Shown: positions 31,557 to 39,627 of the stretch, piece after piece
Numbering within the stretch: the stretch's first letter is position 1
Layout: each line of letters opens with the position of its first letter
Source: Oscillospiraceae bacterium
GTDB taxonomy: Bacteria > Bacillota > Clostridia > Oscillospirales > Oscillospiraceae
Assembly (NCBI GenBank): GCA_017541825.1
Contig: JAFXYJ010000037.1
Span: 1-53,893, forward strand
DNA length: 53,893 nucleotides
Direction of reading: 5' to 3'
Program-made: the position numbers and the translations under genes
Notes under the pieces: generated by a model
What the model was told of the DNA's origin: nothing
Seen by the model: the letters and a program-made list of their open reading frames with translations, nothing else
Database searches by the model: none

Positions 31557-32332
31557 GCGTGCCGGTCACCGGTCTGCTGATCCCCTTCCTCGGGACGGCG
31601 ACGGGCGCGGGGTGCGTGTTCTTCCTGCGGCGGGAGCTCTCCGTGTCGCTCCAGCGGGCGCTCACCGGCTTTGCGGCCGGCGTCATGACGGCCGCGTCGA
31701 TCTGGAGCCTGATCGTCCCGGCCGTCGAGCAGTCGTCCGGGATGGGACGCTGGGCCTTTCTCCCCGCTTTTGTCGGCTTCTGGCTGGGCATTTTGTTCCT
31801 GCTCCTGCTGGATCATGTGATCCCGCATCTGCACTGGAGCATCGGGCAGACGGAGGGTCCGAAAAGCCGTCTGACCCGGACGGCCATGCTGGTACTGGCC
31901 GTGACGCTCCACAACATCCCCGAGGGGATGGCGGTGGGCATCGTCTGCGCCGGGGTCCGCGGCGGCGCAGGCGAGATCACTGCCGGCGGCGCGCTGGCGC
32001 TGTCCCTGGGCATCGCCGTCCAGAACTTCCCGGAGGGCGCGATCATATCCATGCCGCTGTGCGCGGAGGGGCAAAGCAGACCGAAAGCATTCTGGCTGGG
32101 CGTCCTCTCCGGGGCGGTGGAGCCGGTATTCGGCGCGCTGACGGTGGTCCTGGCGGAGCTGGTCCTGCCGGTCATGCCCACCCTTCTCTCCTTTGCGGCG
32201 GGCGCGATGCTTTACGTCGTCGTGGAAGAGCTGATCCCGGAGATGTCCGCGGGCGAGCACTCCAACATCGGCGTTGTTCTTTTCGCCGCGGGCTTCAGTC
32301 TGATGATGGCGCTGGATCTGGCGCTGGGGTAG
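31553..32332 (+). CDS. ZIP-family metal transporter
   Basis: The 259-residue membrane protein has about eight hydrophobic segments and the ZIP metal-site motif in helix 4 (TLHNIPEGMAVG), a second related motif in helix 5 (AVQNFPEGAI), and a VEELIPE segment near the end. ZIP proteins move zinc, iron or manganese into the cytosol. It overlaps the HMA gene by four bases. Together with Feo systems on both sides it marks this stretch as metal-related. The ATG at 31553 is favoured over in-frame upstream starts because of the ATGA overlap. Confidence 0.88.
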   Translation: MSVPVTGLLIPFLGTATGAGCVFFLRRELSVSLQRALTGFAAGVMTAASIWSLIVPAVEQSSGMGRWAFLPAFVGFWLGILFLLLLDHVIPHLHWSIGQTEGPKSRLTRTAMLVLAVTLHNIPEGMAVGIVCAGVRGGAGEITAGGALALSLGIAVQNFPEGAIISMPLCAEGQSRPKAFWLGVLSGAVEPVFGALTVVLAELVLPVMPTLLSFAAGAMLYVVVEELIPEMSAGEHSNIGVVLFAAGFSLMMALDLALG

Positions 32333-32341
32333 GAGGCATCA

Positions 32342-33184
32342 ATGAAATATCATATCGACAAAAATACCGTGCAGGAGACGCTCATCATCCCGCTGTTCGG
32401 GCGGCTGGTGTGCTCGGAGCGGTTCCCGGAGCTGTTCTCCGACCCCGAGGCCAGGCGGATCTGCGATTCTCTGGATTACGACTTCGCCGGGAAGCGCAGA
32501 AAGATGGAGTCCCCGGCGGGGCTCTTCGGCGCGCTGGAGGTGGCCCAGCGGCAGTATGACCTGCGCTGCGAGGTCGAGGCATATCTGCGAAACCGCCCGG
32601 AGGCCGCCGTGGTCAACCTGGGCTGCGGGCTGGACGACACCTTTGCCAGGGCGGACAACGGTCTGTGCCGGGGCTTCAACCTCGATCTGCCGGATGTGAT
32701 CGCCCTGCGGAACGTGCTGCTGCCCGCCGGGGAACGGGAGGAGAACATCGCCTGCGACCTTAACGATCTTTCCTGGATGGACGCCGTCGACGCCTCCCGG
32801 GGCGCGGTGTTTTTCGCCGCGGGCGTGTTCTATTACTTCAGGACAGAGGACGTGCGCAGGCTCTTTGCCGCGATGGCGGAGCGCTTCCCCGGCGCGGTGC
32901 TGGCCTTCGATTCCTGCAACGAGCGCGGCGCGAAGCTGATGCGGAAGACCTGGCTCAGGGAGGCGGGGATCACAGACGTGAGGGCTTTCTTCTCGCTGGA
33001 GGACGAGCGGGAGCTGGAAGCATGGAGCGGCCGTTTCGCCTCCGTAACAGCCAAGGGCTATATGCGCGGTTATCGGGACATCTACCGGGATGTGGGGCCG
33101 TTCCACAGACTGATGGTCCGTTTCTGCGACAGTCTGGTGAACATGAAGATCGTAAAGATCGTTTTCGGGGAGGCTTCGGAATGA
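32342..33184 (+). CDS. LCM-type (leucine carboxyl methyltransferase family) SAM-dependent methyltransferase
   Basis: The 280-residue product has the SAM motif VVNLGCGLDDTFAR at about residue 82 and the acidic motif NLDLPDVIALRN, both typical of the PPM1/LCMT/TcmP-like O-methyltransferases that methylate carboxyl or hydroxyl groups. A related protein lies at 52.5 kb, sharing the N-terminal TLxIPLxG, the GCGLD motif and DLPxVIAxR. The substrate is unknown. Its stop overlaps the next methyltransferase by four bases. It follows the ZIP gene by nine bases. Confidence 0.82.
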   Translation: MKYHIDKNTVQETLIIPLFGRLVCSERFPELFSDPEARRICDSLDYDFAGKRRKMESPAGLFGALEVAQRQYDLRCEVEAYLRNRPEAAVVNLGCGLDDTFARADNGLCRGFNLDLPDVIALRNVLLPAGEREENIACDLNDLSWMDAVDASRGAVFFAAGVFYYFRTEDVRRLFAAMAERFPGAVLAFDSCNERGAKLMRKTWLREAGITDVRAFFSLEDERELEAWSGRFASVTAKGYMRGYRDIYRDVGPFHRLMVRFCDSLVNMKIVKIVFGEASE

Positions 33185-33867
33185 CACGGCATGAGGAGAT
33201 CCGCCGATCTTACAGGGAGCTCGGCGGGATCGGGAACATCTACGACGGGATCATCACCCGCTCCACGCTTCTGGGCAAGGTGATGGACAGTCTGATCTGG
33301 GGGCTGGACAGGGAGCTTTCGGCCAGGTGGATCGAGGACGCGCTCGCGCCGGTCCCGGCGGATTTTTCCGGCAGCCTGCTCGAGGTGCCGGTGGGCACGG
33401 GCGTGCTGACCGCGCCGCTCTACGCCTCGCTGCCGAAGGCGGACATCACCTGCCTCGACTACTTTGCGGACATGATGGAAAACGCGAAAAAGCGCGCCGA
33501 GGCCATGGGCATCGCCAACGTGGCCTTCGTACAGGGAGACGTCGGCGCGATGCCCTTTGAGGATGAGAGCTTTGACCTTGTCCTCTCCCTCAACGGCTTC
33601 CACGCCTTCCCCGACAAGGACGCGGCGTTCCGCGAGACCTGCCGCGTACTCAGGCCCGGCGGCGTGTTCTGCGGCTGCTTCTACATCGCCGGGGAATTCG
33701 GGCGCACCGACTGGTTCGTGCGGCATATGTACGTCCCCAAGGGCTTCTTTACGCCGCCCTTTGAGACGAGGGCGAGCCTGGAGGCGCGGCTGCGGGGGCT
33801 GTATGCCCAGGTCGAGGTCCATTCTGTCCGCGCCGAGGGCATTTTCCGCTGTGTGAAAGGAAAATGA
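33181..33867 (+). CDS. Class I SAM-dependent methyltransferase
   Basis: The 228-residue protein carries a UbiE/type 11 methyltransferase core: LLEVPVGTGVLTAPLY as motif I at about residue 62, CLDYFADMM, VQGDVGAMPFEDESFDLVLSLNGFHAF, and the post-motif LRPGGVFCG. Motif I has EVPVGTG where EVGCGTG is usual. Substrate unknown. It is coupled by ATGA overlaps at both ends to the LCM methyltransferase upstream and a membrane protein downstream, so these act together. Confidence 0.85.
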   Translation: MTRHEEIRRSYRELGGIGNIYDGIITRSTLLGKVMDSLIWGLDRELSARWIEDALAPVPADFSGSLLEVPVGTGVLTAPLYASLPKADITCLDYFADMMENAKKRAEAMGIANVAFVQGDVGAMPFEDESFDLVLSLNGFHAFPDKDAAFRETCRVLRPGGVFCGCFYIAGEFGRTDWFVRHMYVPKGFFTPPFETRASLEARLRGLYAQVEVHSVRAEGIFRCVKGK

Positions 33868-34550
33868 CGATGAGAAAGAAGGCCCTGCTTTTCGGCTTTG
33901 CCGCGCTGTTCCTGTGCGGGATCGGGGACTGGCTGATCGGCTACGATCCCCCGGGCGGCGAGAACCTCATCTTCGGTATCAGCAACACGGCCATCGCCGG
34001 TCTGCCGACCTGGTTTTATATCCTCTCCCTGGGCTTCGGCATCCTGTCCGGCTTCGGCTGCATGGCCTTTGCTCCGGCGATGCTCGAGGTGCTCGACGAG
34101 CTCGGCGTATCGAGGGAGACGAAGGCGTACAGGGCCTTTCGCTTCGGTCTCGCCTCCGCGCCGATGATGTTCGTATCCTTCCACGCGGCCTGCTGCATCG
34201 TGCTGCTGCTGATCCAGGCGGCCCTGCGCGCGGGGCTGGACGTGCACGCGGCCGACGACGTGTTCCTGCTCCCGGCGGCGGCGTCTCTCCTGCCCTTCGT
34301 CGTGTGGTGCTTTCTGTGCGATATCCCGGTCACGGCGGCCTTTATCGTTCTCGTATTGAAGGGCCGGCTGGCGCTCCCGAAGGCGGCGGTCGTCTGCTGC
34401 CCGATGGGCATGAGCCTGACGGCAAAGCTCATCGGCGCGATCCTGCTCGCGGCCAACAGCAAATACGCGTTCCTGACCGCCTGCGGGGAATCCTGGGGCT
34501 GGGCGTTCATGTGTCTGGCCTTTTATGCCGCGTCAAAAGCAAAGAGGTGA
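33864..34550 (+). CDS. Multi-pass membrane protein of unknown function
   Basis: The 228-residue product is hydrophobic with about six predicted membrane segments and begins with a basic MTMRKK followed by a hydrophobic helix. The N-terminal GDWLIGYDPPGG and the conserved-looking SFHAACC segment give some character. It resembles an uncharacterised family in gut Firmicutes (possibly DUF6796), but I cannot assign a role. It is embedded by overlap with the upstream methyltransferase and a four-base gap to the downstream hydrolase. The start may be 33864 or the ATG at 33870. Confidence 0.7.
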   Translation: MTMRKKALLFGFAALFLCGIGDWLIGYDPPGGENLIFGISNTAIAGLPTWFYILSLGFGILSGFGCMAFAPAMLEVLDELGVSRETKAYRAFRFGLASAPMMFVSFHAACCIVLLLIQAALRAGLDVHAADDVFLLPAAASLLPFVVWCFLCDIPVTAAFIVLVLKGRLALPKAAVVCCPMGMSLTAKLIGAILLAANSKYAFLTACGESWGWAFMCLAFYAASKAKR

Positions 34551-34554
34551 TCCC

Positions 34555-35337
34555 ATGCAGTTCACGGAGTTCGGAAAGCAGGGCGGCAAAACGCTGCTGC
34601 TCCTGCCGGGCACGGCCTGTACCTGGCAGCTCAATTTCAAAAACGTGCTGGACGAGCTCGCCGGGAAATACCGCCTCATCGCCGTCAACTACGACGGGTT
34701 CGAGGGCGATCCCGCGGTGCTCTTTACCGACATGCTCACGGTCACGGAGAAGATCGAGGACTACATCCTTGAAAAGCACGGCGGCCGGGTGGACGGCGCC
34801 TACGGCTCCTCACTGGGCGGCAGCTTTGTCGGTCTGCTCATCCAGAGAAAGCGCGTCCGCATCGGCCACGGCTTCATCGGCTCCTCGGATCTCGACCAGG
34901 GTTCCAGGCTGACCGCGCGGCTGCTGACCATGATCGTCGGTCCCATGCTCTCGGGCGCCTGCACGAGCGAGAAGAAGCGCGAAAAGCTCAGGGCGAAGCT
35001 GCAGAAGAAGGGCGCCATCGGGGACGGGGACAAGTCGCTGGACTTTGTGAACGCCTTCATCGACAGCATGAGATCGCTCAACCCGAAGACGATCAGCCGG
35101 CAGTTTTATTCCGACTACATCACGCCGCTGGAGGACGATATCCACGCGGAGGGCACGACGGTGCACGTCGTGTATGCGCTGCAGATGGGCAAAAAGTACG
35201 GCAGACGCTACCGCCGGCACTTCCGCGATCCCGATATCCGCGAGTTCGACATGAAGCACGAGGTCTGGCTCTATGACGATAACTGGCGGAGGCCGGTGCT
35301 GGACATGATCGACGAATGCATGGAGGCGGGAGCATGA
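34555..35337 (+). CDS. Alpha/beta hydrolase (first of two paralogues)
   Basis: The 260-residue protein begins MQFTEFGKQGGKTLLLLPG, the first strand and oxyanion region of an alpha/beta hydrolase, and has the nucleophile elbow YGSSLGGS near residue 83. A histidine in FDMKHEVW is a candidate catalytic base. It is clearly related to the protein at 36.8 kb, which shares the MxFxEFGK opening. An esterase or thioesterase activity is plausible; the substrate is unknown. The start at 34555 follows AAAGAGGTG. It overlaps the following esterase gene by four bases. Confidence 0.82.
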   Translation: MQFTEFGKQGGKTLLLLPGTACTWQLNFKNVLDELAGKYRLIAVNYDGFEGDPAVLFTDMLTVTEKIEDYILEKHGGRVDGAYGSSLGGSFVGLLIQRKRVRIGHGFIGSSDLDQGSRLTARLLTMIVGPMLSGACTSEKKREKLRAKLQKKGAIGDGDKSLDFVNAFIDSMRSLNPKTISRQFYSDYITPLEDDIHAEGTTVHVVYALQMGKKYGRRYRRHFRDPDIREFDMKHEVWLYDDNWRRPVLDMIDECMEAGA

Positions 35338-36248
35338 CGCTCAAATATGAGATCCTGAAACGAATCGTGAAGGCCGCGAACATCAAAAAGCGCTGGGCCG
35401 GCATGAGCACGGAGGAGCTGCTGGAAAACCGCCGGCGGGAGAACGCCCGGAACCGCATCCCGGAGCTCAAGGACGACGCTTTTATCGTCAGCCGCATCGA
35501 GGTGATGGGCTGTCCCGTGCTGAAGCTGATCCACAGGGAGCGGACGGACAGGGCCGGCCTCTTTCTGATCGGCGGCGGCATGATCAGCGCGCCGCGGCCG
35601 GGGTCCGTGAAAAAGGCGCTGCGTTTTGCCAGGGAAACGGGCCTCGATCTGTTCGTCCCGTATTATCCGCTCTGCACGGACTATCCGCTGACGAGGGCCT
35701 ACGAGATGATCCACGAGACCTATCGGGTCATGCTGCGCCGCTACGCGGCGGAGCATATCTCTGTGCTCGGGACCTCGTCGGGCGGCAATCTGGCGCTGGG
35801 CATGGTGCCCTATATCAACGACGGCCGCGGCGAGGTGCCCATGCCGGGCTATATCATGGCCATCTCCCCGGGCACCTGCGTGGACACGGAGGAGGAATGG
35901 CAGCGGATGCTGGAGCTCGACAGAAAGGACGTGGCGATCCCGGCGGAGTACATGAGGACCGCGGTGGAGATCATGCGTCACGGGGACGAGAGCGTCCCCG
36001 ACTATATGCTCTGGCTGCAGCGGGGCGATTTCACGGGATGTCCCAAGGTCACCTTCATCTACGGCAGCGACGAGACGCTGTACGCCTGCGCGCCGTCCTT
36101 CGAGGCGGCCATGAAAAAGTACGGCGTCGACTATGAGATGATCGTCGGCGAGGGTCTGTTCCATTGCTACCCCGTCTTCCCGATCTGCCGGGAGGCCAGG
36201 GAGGGCTGGGAGCTGATGATCCGCCGGATGAAGGAGGAGACGAGATGA
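35334..36248 (+). CDS. Alpha/beta hydrolase, carboxylesterase (HSL-like)
   Basis: The 304-residue product has a GGG oxyanion motif (FLIGGGMISAP), the elbow GTSSGGNLALG at about residue 146, a late aspartate in YGSDETLY and histidine in EGLFHCYPVF, matching a Ser-Asp-His triad of hormone-sensitive-lipase-like esterases. Substrate unknown. ATGA overlaps at both ends place it between an alpha/beta hydrolase and a methyltransferase. Confidence 0.85.
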   Translation: MTLKYEILKRIVKAANIKKRWAGMSTEELLENRRRENARNRIPELKDDAFIVSRIEVMGCPVLKLIHRERTDRAGLFLIGGGMISAPRPGSVKKALRFARETGLDLFVPYYPLCTDYPLTRAYEMIHETYRVMLRRYAAEHISVLGTSSGGNLALGMVPYINDGRGEVPMPGYIMAISPGTCVDTEEEWQRMLELDRKDVAIPAEYMRTAVEIMRHGDESVPDYMLWLQRGDFTGCPKVTFIYGSDETLYACAPSFEAAMKKYGVDYEMIVGEGLFHCYPVFPICREAREGWELMIRRMKEETR

Positions 36249-36829
36249 AGCTGTGTCCGAAGGAATTCGACGCCATGCAGAGGCCGTGGCGCCGGTGGTA
36301 TATCCGCAGGATCGAGCTGGCCACCTTCCGGAAATTCGGCCTCGACATCAGGGACCGGGACATTCTCGAGGTCGGCTGCGGCTCGGGCTACGCCGCCTCG
36401 CTGATCACGGCGGAGGCCCCACGCAGCTACACGGGACTGGACATCATGCCCGAGCAGCTCTCGCTCGCCCGGGAACGAAAGCTGCCGAACGCCCGCTTTG
36501 TCGAGGGCAGCGCGGACGATCTGGGTGCCTTCCCCGACGGGAGCTTCGATGCGGTGCTGGACTTCTGTATCCTGCACCACGTGGAGGGCTGGCGGACTTT
36601 CTTTGACGAGTGCCGGCGGGTACTCAGAGACGGCGGCTGCATCTATATCGCGGACCTGTCCAGGCGCTGCATCCACATGGTGGACGCGCTGCTGCACTGG
36701 GACCACGCCGAGGAGGCCCTGTTCAGCTTTGAGGAGCTGGAGCGCGAGGCCAACATCCGCGGCTTCCAGACCGTAAAGAAAGCGATCGACCTCGGCATGG
36801 AGGGCTATTTCCGTTTCCGGAAGGAATAA
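36245..36829 (+). CDS. Class I SAM-dependent methyltransferase
   Basis: This short 194-residue methyltransferase has motif I ILEVGCGSGYAASLI at about residue 40, the acidic GLDIMPEQL, VEGSADDLGAFPDGSFDAVLDFCILHHV, and LRDGGCIYIADLS. The fold is complete but the substrate cannot be told. It overlaps the esterase by four bases and is followed four bases later by the second hydrolase paralogue, so it belongs to the same transcription unit. Confidence 0.85.
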   Translation: MKLCPKEFDAMQRPWRRWYIRRIELATFRKFGLDIRDRDILEVGCGSGYAASLITAEAPRSYTGLDIMPEQLSLARERKLPNARFVEGSADDLGAFPDGSFDAVLDFCILHHVEGWRTFFDECRRVLRDGGCIYIADLSRRCIHMVDALLHWDHAEEALFSFEELEREANIRGFQTVKKAIDLGMEGYFRFRKE

Positions 36830-36833
36830 GAAG

Positions 36834-37607
36834 ATGGAGTTCGTTGAATTCGGAAAAGAAAACCGTCGGAAGATCGTGCTGATGCCCGGCAATATGATGA
36901 GCTGGCTGCAGTTCGGACACGTGATCCCGCTGCTGGAAAAGGATTTCCGCGTGATCGCCGTGAGCACGGACGGCTATGACGGCACAGGCGAGACGGTCTT
37001 TACCACGGCGGAAGCCTCGGCGGAAAAGCTGGAGGCCTACATACGGGACAGGCTGAACGGCCGGATCGACCTCATTCTCGGGGAGTCCTTCGGCTGCGCC
37101 ACGGCGGGCGCGCTTTTCCACCGACAGCGCGTACGGGCGGATGCCCTGATCATGAGCGGGCCGCAGTATATGAGCCTGGGGATCCTCAACGGCTTTGTGA
37201 CGAAAAGCATCCCGCGCAGTCAGTACCGGCTCCTCGGAAAGCTCCGGGAGCGCAGAAGGCTCCCGCTGCTGCTGAAGCTCTATACCCGGACGGACGAGGA
37301 AAAGCTCCTGCGGCAGTTTGCCGCGACGCCGCCGAACATTTCCCTGGAAACGCTGGAAAACTGCGCCGGGGAGGCGCTGCGGCTCTATCGGGAGATCGAC
37401 CGCTATGAGCCGGACAGCGCGGCAAAGGTCGCCGTATGGTACGGCGCCAGGGAACCGAACATGAAAAAGGCCGTGCGAAAGCTCAGGCGGGCTTTCCCCG
37501 GCGCGGAGCTGCGTCCCTTCCCCGGCTTCGGCCACGGGGAGATCATCGCGCATCCGGAGCTGATGGCCGCGGAGATCCGGCGATTCATGGGAGGCGCCGG
37601 GGCATGA
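36834..37607 (+). CDS. Alpha/beta hydrolase (second of two paralogues)
   Basis: The 257-residue protein shares the MxFxEFGK opening and overall layout with the hydrolase at 34.6 kb. The nucleophile elbow is LGESFGCA near residue 84 and the catalytic histidine is probable in FPGFGHGEII near the end. Two diverged copies within 2.5 kb suggest two steps on related substrates. The stop overlaps a membrane protein gene by four bases. Confidence 0.82.
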   Translation: MEFVEFGKENRRKIVLMPGNMMSWLQFGHVIPLLEKDFRVIAVSTDGYDGTGETVFTTAEASAEKLEAYIRDRLNGRIDLILGESFGCATAGALFHRQRVRADALIMSGPQYMSLGILNGFVTKSIPRSQYRLLGKLRERRRLPLLLKLYTRTDEEKLLRQFAATPPNISLETLENCAGEALRLYREIDRYEPDSAAKVAVWYGAREPNMKKAVRKLRRAFPGAELRPFPGFGHGEIIAHPELMAAEIRRFMGGAGA

Positions 37608-38092
37608 TCGGCAGGATCATCACGGAAGGTCTGCTGCTCGGCGCGCTGCTGGCCGCCTTCTGCGCGGCGGGCATCCGCAAAGGCGCGGTCAATATGGTCT
37701 TTCTGTACCATGCGGACGTGCAGGAGCGCTGCATACAAAACGGCCTCGTCACGAGAGAGCGGATCGACAGGAACCGGCGTGTGTTCAAGAGCCTGGGCAT
37801 CCCGGTCTATTTGGCCTTCGTCCTTGTCAGCGTCTACGCCGTCAACGGCGCGCGGGACTTCCGGTCGGGCTTTCTGCAGTGCTTTGCGATCCTGTCGATC
37901 GCGAACCTGATCGACAGGATCGGGATCGACGAGTGGTGGGTCGCGCGCACGAAAGCCTGGATCATTCCCGGCACGGAGGATCTGCGGCCGTATATCGACC
38001 GCAGGGACAAGCTCGGCAAGTGGCTGACGGGCACGGCGGGCTTTGCCGCGCTCTCGGCGATCCTGTCCGGGATCATGGCGCTGATCCTGTGA
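37604..38092 (+). CDS. Small membrane protein, unknown (related to the next gene)
   Basis: The 162-residue product has an N-terminal helix, a basic soluble stretch, two central helices, a loop with IDEWWVARTKAWIIPGTEDLRPY, and a C-terminal helix, about four membrane segments in all. The loop layout (acidic residue, aromatic, Arg/Lys, Pro-x-Thr, Asp-Arg) recurs in the protein at 38.1 kb, so they appear homologous. Function unknown. It is coupled to the upstream hydrolase by ATGA overlap. Confidence 0.68.
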   Translation: MIGRIITEGLLLGALLAAFCAAGIRKGAVNMVFLYHADVQERCIQNGLVTRERIDRNRRVFKSLGIPVYLAFVLVSVYAVNGARDFRSGFLQCFAILSIANLIDRIGIDEWWVARTKAWIIPGTEDLRPYIDRRDKLGKWLTGTAGFAALSAILSGIMALIL

Positions 38093-38139
38093 GGAGCTTT
38101 CCGTGACGGAACAGATGATACACCGAAGGAGGAAGATCC

Positions 38140-38637
38140 ATGATCACGACCCTCGTTGTTCTGGGATATGTCTGCGCGCTGTCGCTGTTCTTTGTCCTTG
38201 TGATCCCGCCCCTGGCCCCGACCGGACTCTTCATGCGCTTTTTGCCGCAGGACATCCGCCGCGCGGCGAAGGATCACCCCGATCCGCCCGCGGAGAGGCG
38301 CATCCTCGGCTATCTGCTCACCGCTGTCCTTGCCGCGGCGTATGTCGGCGGGATCGTCCTGATCGGCGCGGACGCTCTGCGGCACGGCTGCGGCTTCCCG
38401 CAGATCTTCGGGCGGTACATGCTGCTGATGTACGGATACAAGGTCTTCGATATCCTCGTGCAGGATCAGTACATCGTGGTCAGGAAGAAGTACTTTGTCC
38501 GCTTCTTCCCCGAGACAAGGGACTGCGCGAGCTGGGACGACCGCAGCTTCAACAGGAGCAATCAGATGAAGCGCCTGATTGCGTTTCCCTTCGTCTGCGC
38601 CCTGTTGGCGCAGCTCACCGTATGGATCGGAAGATAA
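38140..38637 (+). CDS. Small membrane protein, unknown (related to the previous gene)
   Basis: The 165-residue product has about four hydrophobic segments with a loop VQDQYIVVRKKYFVRFFPET followed by WDDRSF before the last helix. This matches the layout in the 37.6 kb protein. The start at 38140 follows AAGGAGGAAG at 38126-38135. Function unknown; a pair of related four-helix proteins could form a heteromeric membrane complex. Confidence 0.68.
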   Translation: MITTLVVLGYVCALSLFFVLVIPPLAPTGLFMRFLPQDIRRAAKDHPDPPAERRILGYLLTAVLAAAYVGGIVLIGADALRHGCGFPQIFGRYMLLMYGYKVFDILVQDQYIVVRKKYFVRFFPETRDCASWDDRSFNRSNQMKRLIAFPFVCALLAQLTVWIGR

Positions 38638-38658
38638 GAAAATGAATAAAGGAGGCAC

Positions 38659-39456
38659 ATGCATTTGAAACCGGATTACAGGAACTGGATGCCGAAGGGC
38701 ATGGTACTGGGCACGCTGGCCGGCGCGGCGGCGTGTCTGGGTCTTTCCGCCGTGTGCGGCTGCACGGAGCTGATCCGAAACGAGACCGCGAGAGCGGCGG
38801 CGACGGGAGCCGGGCTGCTCGCGGGCGCGGCGGCGGGCGGCGCGGCGGCGTGGATGGCGCTGCTGTACCGCGCCTTTTCCTACGACGGGAAACGGCAGAT
38901 GTCCCGCCAGATTATCGAGGGCATCGCCGGTCACGTCACGCTGCCCGAGGGCGGCGTCGGGCTGGACGTGGGCTGCGGCAGCGGCGCGTTGACGATCGCC
39001 TGCGCGAAACGCAATCCGCAGGCGCATTTCATCGGCATCGACCGCTGGGGCAAGGAGTACGCCTCCTACAGCAGGCCGCTGTGCGAGGCAAACGCCCGGG
39101 CCGAGGGCGTGAGCAACGCGGAGTTCCGGCAGGGGGACGCGAACCGCCTCGACTTCCCCGACGAGAGCTTCGACGCGGTCGTGAGCAACTACGTATACCA
39201 CAACATCTCCGGCCGCGACAGGCAGGAGATCCTCCTTGAGACGCTGCGCGTGCTCAAAAAGGGCGGGACCTTCGCGCTTCACGATATTTTCTCCAGGGCC
39301 AAATACGGCGATATGCAGGCCTTTGTTGACAAACTCCGCGAAATGGGTTATGAGAAGGTCGAGCTGATCGACACCGCGGGCGGCATGTTCATGTCTCCCT
39401 CCGAGGCCAAATGGATGGCCCTCTCCGGCTCCGCGCTGCTGACGGGCAGGAAGTAA
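38659..39456 (+). CDS. Membrane-anchored class I SAM-dependent methyltransferase
   Basis: The 265-residue protein opens with two hydrophobic, alanine-rich helices (about residues 14-33 and 46-70), then has a methyltransferase core: GLDVGCGSGALTIA at about 96, FIGIDRWGKEYASYS, QGDANRLDFPDESFDAVVSNYVYHNI and LKKGGTFALHDIF. The anchor suggests work on a membrane-linked or lipophilic substrate. The ribosome binding site AAAGGAGG lies at 38647-38654. It follows the two small membrane proteins, which may be partners. Confidence 0.83.
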   Translation: MHLKPDYRNWMPKGMVLGTLAGAAACLGLSAVCGCTELIRNETARAAATGAGLLAGAAAGGAAAWMALLYRAFSYDGKRQMSRQIIEGIAGHVTLPEGGVGLDVGCGSGALTIACAKRNPQAHFIGIDRWGKEYASYSRPLCEANARAEGVSNAEFRQGDANRLDFPDESFDAVVSNYVYHNISGRDRQEILLETLRVLKKGGTFALHDIFSRAKYGDMQAFVDKLREMGYEKVELIDTAGGMFMSPSEAKWMALSGSALLTGRK

Positions 39457-39627
39457 GACGCCGCGGCGCTCCTTCCCCATTTCTGTCCGGAGACGAAAAA
39501 AGTCCGCAGGGCGTTATCTGTGCGGGCGCGACCGGAAAACATGTCTGAGGCATATCCTTCTCCTCCCGGCCGCCTCCGCGGCCCCGGCACCGGCGCGCGC
39601 CATGCTTCAAGAAAGGCAGAGCTGTAT

